Translations under genes and position numbers: made by a program
Source: an uncultured Campylobacter sp.
GTDB taxonomy: Bacteria > Campylobacterota > Campylobacteria > Campylobacterales > Campylobacteraceae
NCBI RefSeq assembly: GCF_905372745.1
Contig: NZ_CAJPQR010000010.1
Location: forward strand, 9,338-73,337
Direction of reading: 5' to 3'
DNA length: 64,000 bases
Part shown: positions 8,889 to 16,628 of the stretch, piece by piece
Layout: each line of letters starts with the position of its first letter
Numbering within the stretch: the first letter of the stretch is position 1
Notes under the pieces: model-generated
What the model saw: the letters and a program-made list of their open reading frames with translations, nothing else
The model's database searches: none
What the model was told of the DNA's origin: nothing

Positions 8889-8894
8889 CGATAT
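8889..8894 (+). promoter_or_regulatory. Possible sigma-28 (FliA) -10 element of flaG
   Basis: CGATAT, the Campylobacter sigma-28 -10 core, lies 31 bp before the flaG ATG. The upstream part (A/T-rich, with AAATTT) has no strong -35 element, so support comes mainly from the -10 match and from the known FliA control of flaG in C. jejuni. Confidence 0.45.
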
Positions 8895-8924
8895 AGAAGC
8901 TAGCAAACATTTAAAGGAGAAAAT

Positions 8925-9296
8925 ATGGAAATTTTCAAAGCGGCAAGCCAGCCGATGGCAAACGTAGCTACAAGCTCGCATGCGCAAAGCTCTACTCAAA
9001 CTAGAGAGGTCGAGCAAACTCACATCCAGCATGACGCAACGCGTAATTTAACCGAGCAAAATAACGAAACGCTAAGCAAAGAAGTAAAAGAAGCCACCGA
9101 AAAACTAAATAAACAAATGGAAGATCTAGGCACCAGCATACGCTTTGGCTATAACGATAAAATAGGCGCGATGTATGTAAACGTAATGGAGATGAAAACA
9201 GGCGAAGTTATTCGCAAAATCCCGACCGAGCAGGCGATGAAGCTAAGCGAGTATTTTAAAGAAGCCGTCGGCGTATTATTTGACAAGGAGAGCTAA
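8925..9296 (+). CDS. flaG: FlaG flagellar protein
   Basis: The 123-aa protein has a variable N-terminal half and the FlaG domain in the second half: LNKQMEDLGTSIRFGYNDKIGAMYVNVME followed by TGEVIRKIPTEQAMKLSEYFKEAVG. FlaG influences filament length in Campylobacter and other bacteria. A good AAAGGAG site precedes the ATG. It opens the rightward group flaG-fliD-fliS, with fliD starting one base after its stop codon, and is probably read from a sigma-28 promoter. Confidence 0.93.
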   Translation: MEIFKAASQPMANVATSSHAQSSTQTREVEQTHIQHDATRNLTEQNNETLSKEVKEATEKLNKQMEDLGTSIRFGYNDKIGAMYVNVMEMKTGEVIRKIPTEQAMKLSEYFKEAVGVLFDKES

Positions 9297-9297
9297 A

Positions 9298-11034
9298 ATG
9301 GCGCTAGGTAAAGTTTCTTCACTCGGCTTTGGAAGCCAAGTTCTAACTCAAGACGTTATAGATAAGCTAAAAGCCGCCGACGAAGCGGGTCAGATAAAAC
9401 CGGTGACCTCTAAAATCACGGCAAATGCGACGAAGCAAAAGGATCTAACAGCTCTAAAAACACTCATCAGTACCTTTCGCTCCTCGGTTTCAACTCTAGC
9501 AGACGATAGCTCGTATCAAAAAAGAACTACCACCGCAGACGGCAAAAGCGCGGAGGTGACCGCAAGCGCGGGCGTGGCGGTACAAGATATAGAAATAGAC
9601 GTAAGGCAGCTAGCCAAAAAAGACGTTTATCAAAGCACCAAATTTGCCACCTCAAGCTCATTTATCGGCAAAAACGGAACATTTGGCATAAAAGTCGGGG
9701 GCACGACGCATAAAATAGAAGTAAGAAGCTCCACTACGCTTGAAGAGCTAGCCGATAAGATAAACGAGGTCACAAACGGCGCCGTTTCGGCAAAAGCGAT
9801 GAAAGTAGGCGGAGAAGATCCGTATCAGCTTATACTGCAATCAAAAGAAACGGGTGCTGAAAACAAGATCGAAATCACCGACGTAGATAGCGACGGATCG
9901 GCTCTAAGCGGCGCATCGGACGTCTTGCAAAAGCTCGGCTGGGACAGCGCAAATATCGCTAGTAATAAAATCTCAACCGCGCAAGATGCAGAGTTCGTCT
10001 ACAACGGTATCACGATAAAACGAAGCGGCAACGAGGTAAAAGATTTAAATTTAGGAATGACGATAAAGCTAAAAGATACGGGCAAGACGACTTTTAGCAT
10101 CAAAGAGGACGCAAGCGCTATAAAAGAGAGTATGCAAAGCCTAGTTACGGCATACAATAATCTTACCAACAACCTAAAAGTCGCCACCGACTACGATAGC
10201 GATACGAAAAAATCGGGTACTTTTCAAGGCGTGAGCGAGATAACGGGCATAAAATCGATGCTAAATAAAATTTTATTTGCCAATCAAACCTACACCGATA
10301 AAAACGGCGTAACCAAAACCGCAAATTTAGCCGACTACGGGCTAAGCTTGAATAAAGAGGGCTTGCTGGAGCTTGATAGCTCAAAACTGGGTAGAAAGCT
10401 AGACGAGGATTTGCAAAGCGTGCAAAAGATATTCGCAGGAGGCACGACCTACGGCACGGCTCAGGCCTTTAGCTCTAAAGCCGTAGACGCCGGCTCGCTA
10501 ACTATCGCAAACGAAGATCTAGTCATAAACGGCAAAAAGATAAATTTACCGGCTACTGCGGCTACGAATACCTCAAAGCAAAATGCACTAGCTCTACTAA
10601 AAGCCATAAACGACGCAGGTATCGCTGGCGTGCAAGCTACCATAGCCTCAAGCGAGGACAAAATAACGCTAAAAACCACAAACGGTACGGCAATAAGCAT
10701 AAAAGGCTCGCCCGCCACGCTAAACGCGGTAGGCCTAAGCGAATCTACGATAACGCCTAAAAGCACGACCGTAAACGGCATCTTTTCCTCGGCGAAAAAG
10801 ACTGTAGACGGGCTAATCAACTCAAAAAACGGCTCTTTAACCAAATACGGACAAAGCCTGATCGAGGAGAAAAAAACGCTCGATGCCGAAAAAGAAAGGA
10901 CGCAAAAGTCGCTAGACGCGAAGTACGCCACGATGGAAGAGCGATTTTTAGCATACGATAAGATCATCAGCAAGCTAAATAGCCAATTTTCGTCGCTAAA
11001 ATCGATGATCGAAGCCGAATATAATAAAAAATAA
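9298..11034 (+). CDS. fliD: Flagellar filament cap protein (hook-associated protein 2)
   Basis: The 578-aa protein is FliD, the cap under which flagellin polymerises. Near the start MALGKVSSLGFGSQVLTQDVIDKLK matches the family; the N-terminal FliD domain runs to about residue 100, and the C-terminal helical domain ends with the segment ERFLAYDKIISKLNSQFSSLKSMIEAE. The middle is Lys/Ser/Thr-rich. The ATG at 9298 has AAGGAG in the end of flaG; a TTG in frame at 9280 would overlap flaG and lacks a site. fliS follows after 11 bp. Confidence 0.96.
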   Translation: MALGKVSSLGFGSQVLTQDVIDKLKAADEAGQIKPVTSKITANATKQKDLTALKTLISTFRSSVSTLADDSSYQKRTTTADGKSAEVTASAGVAVQDIEIDVRQLAKKDVYQSTKFATSSSFIGKNGTFGIKVGGTTHKIEVRSSTTLEELADKINEVTNGAVSAKAMKVGGEDPYQLILQSKETGAENKIEITDVDSDGSALSGASDVLQKLGWDSANIASNKISTAQDAEFVYNGITIKRSGNEVKDLNLGMTIKLKDTGKTTFSIKEDASAIKESMQSLVTAYNNLTNNLKVATDYDSDTKKSGTFQGVSEITGIKSMLNKILFANQTYTDKNGVTKTANLADYGLSLNKEGLLELDSSKLGRKLDEDLQSVQKIFAGGTTYGTAQAFSSKAVDAGSLTIANEDLVINGKKINLPATAATNTSKQNALALLKAINDAGIAGVQATIASSEDKITLKTTNGTAISIKGSPATLNAVGLSESTITPKSTTVNGIFSSAKKTVDGLINSKNGSLTKYGQSLIEEKKTLDAEKERTQKSLDAKYATMEERFLAYDKIISKLNSQFSSLKSMIEAEYNKK

Positions 11035-11045
11035 AAGGTAAATTT

Positions 11046-11432
11046 ATGCAATACAACACTGCACACGCTGCGTATTCGCAAAATGCCGTAGGCGGCATCG
11101 AGTCGCCTACTAAGCTCATCGAGATGCTTTACGAGGGCGTTTTGAGATTTGTCTTTAGAGCCAAAAAAGCGATGCAAGAAAACGACGTGGAGAAAAAAGT
11201 ATATTTTATAAACCGCACAAACGCGATTTTCGTCGAGCTTCTAAACTCGCTAGACTACAACCAAGGCAACATCGCGCACTATCTGAGCGGCCTTTATACC
11301 AGGCAGATCCAGCTACTAGCCATGGCAAATATAAACAACGACGAGCAGAGCCTAAACGAGGTCGTAAGCGTCACAAAGCAGCTACTAGAAGCTTGGAAAG
11401 AAACGACCGGACAAGCCGATGTGGCTGGATGA
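11046..11432 (+). CDS. fliS: Flagellin export chaperone FliS
   Basis: The 128-aa helical protein has the FliS pattern: the opening YNTAHAAYSQNAVGGIESPTKLIEMLYEGVLRF, a central FINRTNAIFVELLNSLDYNQG and a C-terminal helix with SVTKQLLEAWKE. FliS holds flagellin unfolded before export. Its 3' end overlaps the next small gene by 14 bp. Start supported by AAAAGG. Confidence 0.95.
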   Translation: MQYNTAHAAYSQNAVGGIESPTKLIEMLYEGVLRFVFRAKKAMQENDVEKKVYFINRTNAIFVELLNSLDYNQGNIAHYLSGLYTRQIQLLAMANINNDEQSLNEVVSVTKQLLEAWKETTGQADVAG

Positions 11433-11637
11433 GCTAAAAATCGCCGTCGCTAACGATGATGCGGAGGCTATCGCGGCGCTAGCAAACGAAGCGCCTAGCA
11501 AATTTGACAGCCTAGAGGAAGCCCTGCAAGCCAAAGAGCTCCTGGGCGCAGCGATAAATTTGATCCAAGAAAATAAAGCAAAGCTAGGCAAAGAGCTAGA
11601 AAAACTAAAAAACGTAAAAAAATACATGGCGTCGTAA
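11419..11637 (+). CDS. Small helical protein at the FliT position
   Basis: A 72-aa acidic/lysine-rich helical protein (MWLDELKIAVANDD...LGKELEKLKNVKKYM). It overlaps the fliS end by 14 bp and so is translated from the same message. In many bacteria fliT, the chaperone of FliD, follows fliS, and the size is compatible, but sequence similarity to FliT cannot be claimed by eye. An equivalent small gene follows fliS in C. jejuni (memory). Confidence 0.6.
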   Translation: MWLDELKIAVANDDAEAIAALANEAPSKFDSLEEALQAKELLGAAINLIQENKAKLGKELEKLKNVKKYMAS

Positions 11638-11708
11638 ATAATTTCTTAAATTTACGGCGCTTTTATCTCAAATTTTCTTCTAAAATTTACCCAACAAAGG
11701 CAAAAAAT

Positions 11709-12125
11709 ATGACGAAAAACGCTATAAAGGACGCTTTAAAAAATAGACTCGGTGCGGATATAGCGGGCGACTTTAGAGTGCTAAAGGAGCATGAATTAGC
11801 CAAATTTAACAATGAAACGAAATTTGTTTTTGAGGGCGAGAGCGAGATAGTGCGCGAGTTTTATATCTTTGCAGATACGGGAACGGGCGATCTTTGGCTT
11901 GTCTGTTTAGATGACGGCAAGGTTGCTTTTTACGATCATGACGCGGGTTATCTTTGCGCGTCAAATTTGGTTAAATTTAACCTGGATATAGCAGGCTGGC
12001 TTGAAGTTGCCGAACTGTTTGGAAAATTTGAGACCATAGACGAACCGAGCGACGAACAAAAATCTAAATTTAAGCTAGCTGTTAGCGCTGCGTGTCCGCA
12101 AATTTTAGAAATTTGGGATATTTAG
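11709..12125 (+). CDS. SMI1/KNR4 (SUKH)-like protein
   Basis: A 138-aa acidic soluble protein. The centre reads FYIFADTGTGDLWLVCLDDGKVAFYDHDAGY, which resembles the SUKH core (small acidic region, G-D-x-x-x-x-D-x-x-x-G-x-V-x-F-x-D-H). SUKH proteins are very often immunity proteins against contact-dependent or polymorphic toxins, though some have other roles. No toxin gene lies beside it, so it may be an orphan. A ribosome site (AAAGG) precedes the ATG. It is flanked by fliS-group genes on the left and rnpB on the right. Confidence 0.6.
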   Translation: MTKNAIKDALKNRLGADIAGDFRVLKEHELAKFNNETKFVFEGESEIVREFYIFADTGTGDLWLVCLDDGKVAFYDHDAGYLCASNLVKFNLDIAGWLEVAELFGKFETIDEPSDEQKSKFKLAVSAACPQILEIWDI

Positions 12126-12342
12126 GCTCCAAAAACGCGCCTTGCGCAGTTTCAAATTTAAACCCTATCCGTAGCCGTCAAATTTAAACCCAATTCCGCC
12201 TCGCCAAATTTGATCAAATTTTACTTTGCCGCACGGTCGCCGCAAACCTCAGCTTAAATTTGCAAAACGCGCCGTTAAGATAGCGGTTTGTCGCAGTAAA
12301 AACACATAAATTTAAAAACTTGATGAAATAAAAGTAGTAAAA

Positions 12343-12665
<323 letters not shown>

Positions 12666-12671
12666 GGCGCG

Positions 12672-12677
12672 ATTATA
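12672..12677 (-). promoter_or_regulatory. -10 element of rnpB
   Basis: TATAAT (complement of ATTATA) sits about seven bases before the inferred 5' end of the RNase P RNA. The -35 region is weak, as is typical for Campylobacter sigma-70 promoters. Confidence 0.7.
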
Positions 12678-12813
12678 GCTTTTTCGGGTTTAAGGATAGC
12701 TTGGATGTGATTTTGCGACCTTTGAAACAAATAAAAAACCACGCAAATATCGTTAGGCATATAAATTTAACGAGCGACTTATCGCGTCAAATTTGCGTTT
12801 TTTATAGACGAGA

Positions 12814-13023
12814 TTAAGCCTTCTTTAAAAACTCCGTCTTTAGCACTATAACGCCCATTTTATCGATCTTGCCTTCGATTTCTTTGTCGTCGTCCGTGAG
12901 CTTGATGTTTTTTACCATGGTTCCGCGCTTTAGCGTCGCGCCAGCGCCTTTTACTTTTAGATCTTTTATCAGGGTTACGTTATCTCCCGCGTTTAGTTCG
13001 GTTCCGTTTGCGTCTTTTGGCAT
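12814..13023 (-). CDS. PhnA-like (YjdM C-terminal domain) protein
   Basis: The 69-aa protein MPKDANGTELNAGDNVTLIKDL...KGAGATLKRGTMVKNIKL corresponds to the C-terminal PhnA domain, an SH3-like barrel; the zinc-ribbon N-terminal half of the full E. coli protein is absent. Function is unknown despite the name alkylphosphonate utilization protein. The ATG at 13023 has a clear AAAGGAG before it; a longer in-frame start (13050) does not. Confidence 0.8.
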   Translation of the reverse strand: MPKDANGTELNAGDNVTLIKDLKVKGAGATLKRGTMVKNIKLTDDDKEIEGKIDKMGVIVLKTEFLKKA

Positions 13024-13322
13024 ATTTTCTCCTTTAAATTTAGCGCCCATTTTACTAAAAAATCATCAAAAAATAAAGCCCGACGCGCTAAATTTAAACA
13101 CGGATAGTAAATTTTGCCGTCATAAAATAAGCCAGTCTCGTTGCGAGTAGCTCAAAAGCCAGCCGTGAGCTAAAAAAGCTAAATTTAACTCCGCGCGTCA
13201 GGCTAAGCCGCGATCTTTATCTGCCCTCTTTCTTTTTATTTTTTACGCAGTTTTTAAATTTATTAAGCTAAAGCCTCGCGCGCCTTTTACGCCGTCTCAG
13301 CCAAGCGCGAATTCCCGTCCGC

Positions 13323-13640
13323 TTACCTACTCTCCCGCATCGTATAGACGCCGCCTTCGTTCGTTACGTCAAATTTTTGCTTTGCTATCTCGTCAAAACT
13401 CTTGCCATTTATCTTTACCTTGCCGGACGTAGCGCTTTTATCGCCTATATTCATCTTAAATTTACCTCCTGCTAAAAGCAGCTTTACGCGGATGCCGTTT
13501 TTGGGCGAATATTTACCGTCTTTTTTATCAAAAAGCGCGCTAAAAGGCAGGCCGTGCGCCGTCTCGCCGGGGCCTAGCAACCTAAAATCGCCCGCAAACG
13601 CGCAAACGGCCGCAAGCGTAAAAATCAAAATTTTCTTCAT
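13323..13640 (-). CDS. Small periplasmic hypothetical protein
   Basis: The 105-aa product starts with a signal peptide (MKKILIFTLAAVCAFAG) and a short mature domain with FRLLGPGETAHGLPFSALF and KINGKSFDEIAKQKF. No family recognised. The mature part looks like a small beta-rich domain with many lysines. It is a lone gene between the PhnA-like gene and the peptidase-E gene. The stretch to its right up to 13714 and its left to 13024 shows nothing more than A/T-rich spacer. Confidence 0.6.
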   Translation of the reverse strand: MKKILIFTLAAVCAFAGDFRLLGPGETAHGLPFSALFDKKDGKYSPKNGIRVKLLLAGGKFKMNIGDKSATSGKVKINGKSFDEIAKQKFDVTNEGGVYTMRESR

Positions 13641-13713
13641 CGCTCAACCTCGTTTAAATTTTATGCGATACAAAACTCCGCGCCGCACTTTGCGACCCGC
13701 GCCGTAAAAGGCT

Positions 13714-14331
13714 TTAAGCCTCGATAAATTCGTCGTTATTTATCGCGCGCAAGTCGCAAACATCGCCGAATTTCGCCATAATCTCGCGCGTAGCCTCCGT
13801 AAAAGGCTCGCAGCCAAAGTGCGGCACGACGCAAAAATCAACCAAATTTAACCCCGTAAAATCGCTCATTTTTGCGCTATTTTCATCCATCAGCGTAGCA
13901 TATTTCGTATCCGGAGCCGCCGCGATCGCTCCCGCCGACTCGCCGACGTAAATTTTACCCGCTTTGACCGCGTTTTTTATAGCTTGGGCGGCGCGCGATT
14001 TTCGTAGCTCTTTAAGCAGATAAAACGTATTTCCGCCGCTAACGTAAATGACGTCGCACCGACTAATAGCGGCTAAAATTTCATCGCCATAAAAGGATTC
14101 GTCCTGCTCTGATACTAACGCCGCCGAATTCTGGGCGCGAGAGACGTCAAGGCGTATTAGCTTCGCGCCTAATTTTTCTAAAATCTCCGCCGCTTCGCCG
14201 ACGTAGAAATTTACCTCTTCAAATTTCGCCGCGGTATCTATGAAAACGACGTTTTTGCCGCTAAATTTTATCCGTTCGTTAATCCTAGTCGCGACCTGCG
14301 CAAAGTAAGAGCAAAGAAAAATATTCGCCAT
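13714..14331 (-). CDS. Peptidase E-like protein (family S51)
   Basis: A 205-aa cytoplasmic protein of the class I glutamine amidotransferase-like fold used by peptidase E (aspartyl dipeptidase). The segment DVIYVSGGNTFYLLKELR and the nucleophile elbow VGESAGAIAAAPD (Ser in G-x-S-A-G) are characteristic, and FCVVPHFGCEP carries a likely catalytic His. ATG 14331 is chosen: GGATTAAAA precedes it and it begins MANIFLCSYF, whereas an earlier in-frame ATG (14376) would add an unusual tail. Substrate preference (Asp-X dipeptides or cyanophycin-like peptides) is not readable. Confidence 0.85.
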   Translation of the reverse strand: MANIFLCSYFAQVATRINERIKFSGKNVVFIDTAAKFEEVNFYVGEAAEILEKLGAKLIRLDVSRAQNSAALVSEQDESFYGDEILAAISRCDVIYVSGGNTFYLLKELRKSRAAQAIKNAVKAGKIYVGESAGAIAAAPDTKYATLMDENSAKMSDFTGLNLVDFCVVPHFGCEPFTEATREIMAKFGDVCDLRAINNDEFIEA

Positions 14332-14516
14332 TTTTAATCCTTTTAAAATATAAATTCGCAAATCCATTATATCCAAACGAGCCTAAAACTCTCGCATTTC
14401 GCGTCGCCCGCGTCTTACTCTATGGTTAAATTTAGCGGTTTTAGGATACGGGTATCGGTGTGTAAATTTTGGTAAATTAGCCTCAAATTTAAGCTTAAAA
14501 CGACTCAGACCAGACA

Positions 14517-14591
14517 GAGGCAAGGGAACGGGCTAGTCGTCCACGACCAAAGCCGAGCCGCTAACGACTTATGGCGGAAAAGACAAGCCGC
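14517..14591 (-). repeat. Structured 3'-end repeat, copy 1 (behind truD)
   Basis: A 75-bp sequence right behind the truD stop is about 80 per cent alike to 44434-44513, which lies right behind another leftward gene. Read leftward it can form GGCGG/CCGCC and a second stem around GTCG-TGGA-CGAC. See findings. Confidence 0.7.
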
Positions 14592-14592
14592 C

Positions 14593-15717
14593 CTACTCAA
14601 AGATATTTTTGTGTAACATTTCCTCCAGCACCACCGTCGCGTAGCTTCCTTTTTGTAGCGTGAAATTTATCGTAAAGTGCGCCTTCTCCTCGTTGTATTT
14701 GTAGCCGGCATCCTCCAAATAACACCACGCAAAGCGCCTAGATCCCGTCATTTTAGCTTTATATTCATTTGCCTGCGCGAAAATTTGATCCTCTACCGCT
14801 TTCGCCGCGCCCTGCGCCTCATACGCCTTTGCGCCCGCGATCAGCCCGCAGCTAGTGATATCTCTCGCGTCAAAGCGCGCCCCCTCTGCGTCCAAATCCT
14901 CACATAAAAAACACTTGCCGTGCGGGTAGTGCCCCAAAACTTCGCCCTCAATAAGCTTAAAAAATCTCTTTTGCGATTTTAAATTTTTCAAAATCGCGCC
15001 GTCAAGATAAGGGTAAATTTGAGCTAGCTCGCCTAGGCTAAAATCCTGCGCAAATCTCGAAATCTCCACGCGTTTGCTAAGCCAGCGGTTAAAAAGATCG
15101 CTCTGAAAGGCCGAGATCAAAAAGTCGTTTAGCTTTGGATTTTTGCTCTTTTTGCCGTTTACGGTGCCCGATTTTAGCAGTTCCAGCCCGCTTTGCGCAT
15201 TGTCGCCGTATTTACCGAAACGCTGATAGCCAAAGTAGTTAGCATATCCCGCCTCGCCCACGTTTCGCACGGCTTGCTCGAGTTTGGCGGCCTCGCTAGG
15301 CATCACTTTTTTTAGGCGGATAAAAAAGCTATTGCCTTTTAGGTGCCCGATGCGCAGTTTATTGTCGTGCGCGGCAAGGCTTAAAATTTTCATCTTTTCG
15401 TGGCTAAAATTTGCTAGCATAGCCTCAAATTTACGCGGCATCGAGATAAACTGCGTCGTCATGCCCTGCTTGTCTTTTAGCCCCGCGTAGCCAAAATCTC
15501 GCATCTTTACGCCGCTTATTTCGCTTAGCGCATGCAAGGCTTCTTGCGTCGTCATGTCTTTTTTGCAAATTTCAACGATGAGGTGCTCGCCCTGCCCGCT
15601 AAATGCGTAAAGCGGGATCTCGCGCACCACAAAATCGTCCGAATTTTTACTAAAATATGCATTAATGGGCGCGTGAGTGAGCGCGTAGAGAGGCTTAAAA
15701 ATGGTGGTTTCTTGCAT
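14593..15717 (-). CDS. truD: tRNA pseudouridine(13) synthase
   Basis: The 374-aa protein is TruD, which makes pseudouridine 13 in tRNA(Glu). Motif I FGYAGLKDKQGMTTQ includes the catalytic Asp; further blocks NYFGYQRFGKYGDN (motif II) and the C-terminal YKYNEEKAHFTINFTLQKGSYATVVLEEML agree. The start lies inside the end of thiL (23-bp overlap). Length is normal for the family. Confidence 0.95.
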   Translation of the reverse strand: MQETTIFKPLYALTHAPINAYFSKNSDDFVVREIPLYAFSGQGEHLIVEICKKDMTTQEALHALSEISGVKMRDFGYAGLKDKQGMTTQFISMPRKFEAMLANFSHEKMKILSLAAHDNKLRIGHLKGNSFFIRLKKVMPSEAAKLEQAVRNVGEAGYANYFGYQRFGKYGDNAQSGLELLKSGTVNGKKSKNPKLNDFLISAFQSDLFNRWLSKRVEISRFAQDFSLGELAQIYPYLDGAILKNLKSQKRFFKLIEGEVLGHYPHGKCFLCEDLDAEGARFDARDITSCGLIAGAKAYEAQGAAKAVEDQIFAQANEYKAKMTGSRRFAWCYLEDAGYKYNEEKAHFTINFTLQKGSYATVVLEEMLHKNIFE

Positions 15718-16528
15718 TGCTTTTAAATTTTCCTTTCGTTATTTTGGCAAAAATCGTGATCTTGGTGCGGGTTTTGCGTGCTAGGCTTAAGATTTTAGCG
15801 CGGTTTTTCGGACTAAACGTAAATAAAATCTCGTATTCCTCGCCGCTATTTAGCTCGCGTTTGCTTAGCCGTTTGCTAAATTTTGCCCCGCACCGACTCT
15901 GCACGCAAAGCTTGGCTAGATCTACGCCAAGCCCGTCTGAAACGTCCATAGCGGCGTTTATCTTGCTTGCTGCGGCGTAGAAAAATTTATCTTTTAAAAT
16001 AGGCCTTTTAAAGCGCGAATTTGACGCGACCCGTCCGCCATTTAAAAGCGTCCTAAGCCCTTTTAGACTGCCTCCAAGCTCGCCCGTAAAAGCGACCAGA
16101 TCGCCCTTTTTTGCTCCGCTTCGCAAAACCGCCTTGCCGCAAAGCCGCGAGATAATCGTAACGCTAAGTAAAATTTTATCGCTACCGATCGTGTCGCCGC
16201 CGATGATAGTCACGCCGTACTCGTCGCAAACGTCCGCAAATCCCTTGCGTAGCGCCGAGATCTGCGCCGCGCTCGTGTTTTTTGGTAGCCCAAGTCCCAA
16301 AAGCGCAAATTTAGGCTCGGCATTCATCGCGACGGCGTCGGAGAGATTTACGAGCATCGCCTTGCGCGCGATCTCCTCCATGCTAAGCCAGCCTACCAGG
16401 AAGTGCGTCCCCTCGCAAAAAAGATCCTTACTATACACCCATTTGCCGCGCTCATGCGTCACCACAGCGCCGTCGTCGCCGATGAAGGAGTTGCTAAATT
16501 TATCGATTATTAGGCGTTCTTTATCCAT
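15695..16528 (-). CDS. thiL: Thiamine-monophosphate kinase
   Basis: The 277-aa protein phosphorylates thiamine monophosphate to the diphosphate coenzyme. It has FIGDDGAVV at the N-terminus (Mg-ATP binding Asp pair), LVNLSDAVAMNAEPKFALLGLGLP, the GGDTIGSDKILLSVTIIS block and AAMDVSDGLGVDLAKL. It is somewhat shorter than E. coli ThiL (325 aa), which is usual in Campylobacter. It is coupled to truD by overlap and lies about 100 bp behind the UbiD-type gene. Confidence 0.94.
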   Translation of the reverse strand: MDKERLIIDKFSNSFIGDDGAVVTHERGKWVYSKDLFCEGTHFLVGWLSMEEIARKAMLVNLSDAVAMNAEPKFALLGLGLPKNTSAAQISALRKGFADVCDEYGVTIIGGDTIGSDKILLSVTIISRLCGKAVLRSGAKKGDLVAFTGELGGSLKGLRTLLNGGRVASNSRFKRPILKDKFFYAAASKINAAMDVSDGLGVDLAKLCVQSRCGAKFSKRLSKRELNSGEEYEILFTFSPKNRAKILSLARKTRTKITIFAKITKGKFKSNARNHHF

Positions 16529-16628
16529 TTTGCGATTTTATAAAATTCGGGCTAAAAAGGCGCTTGAAAAACGAATTTATTTAAGCGGCTCAGCAAATTT
16601 AGCCTCTCAAATTTGCCGATTTTAAAAT

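Noticed and set aside
8778..9032. An 84-codon leftward frame across the flaG start
   Set aside because: Overlaps the clear flaG gene and its leader; product has no sensible features.
10461..11177. A 238-codon frame on the strand opposite to fliD
   Set aside because: Antisense shadow caused by the codon bias of fliD; the composition (Phe/Ser/Val-rich) and lack of a ribosome site do not support a gene.
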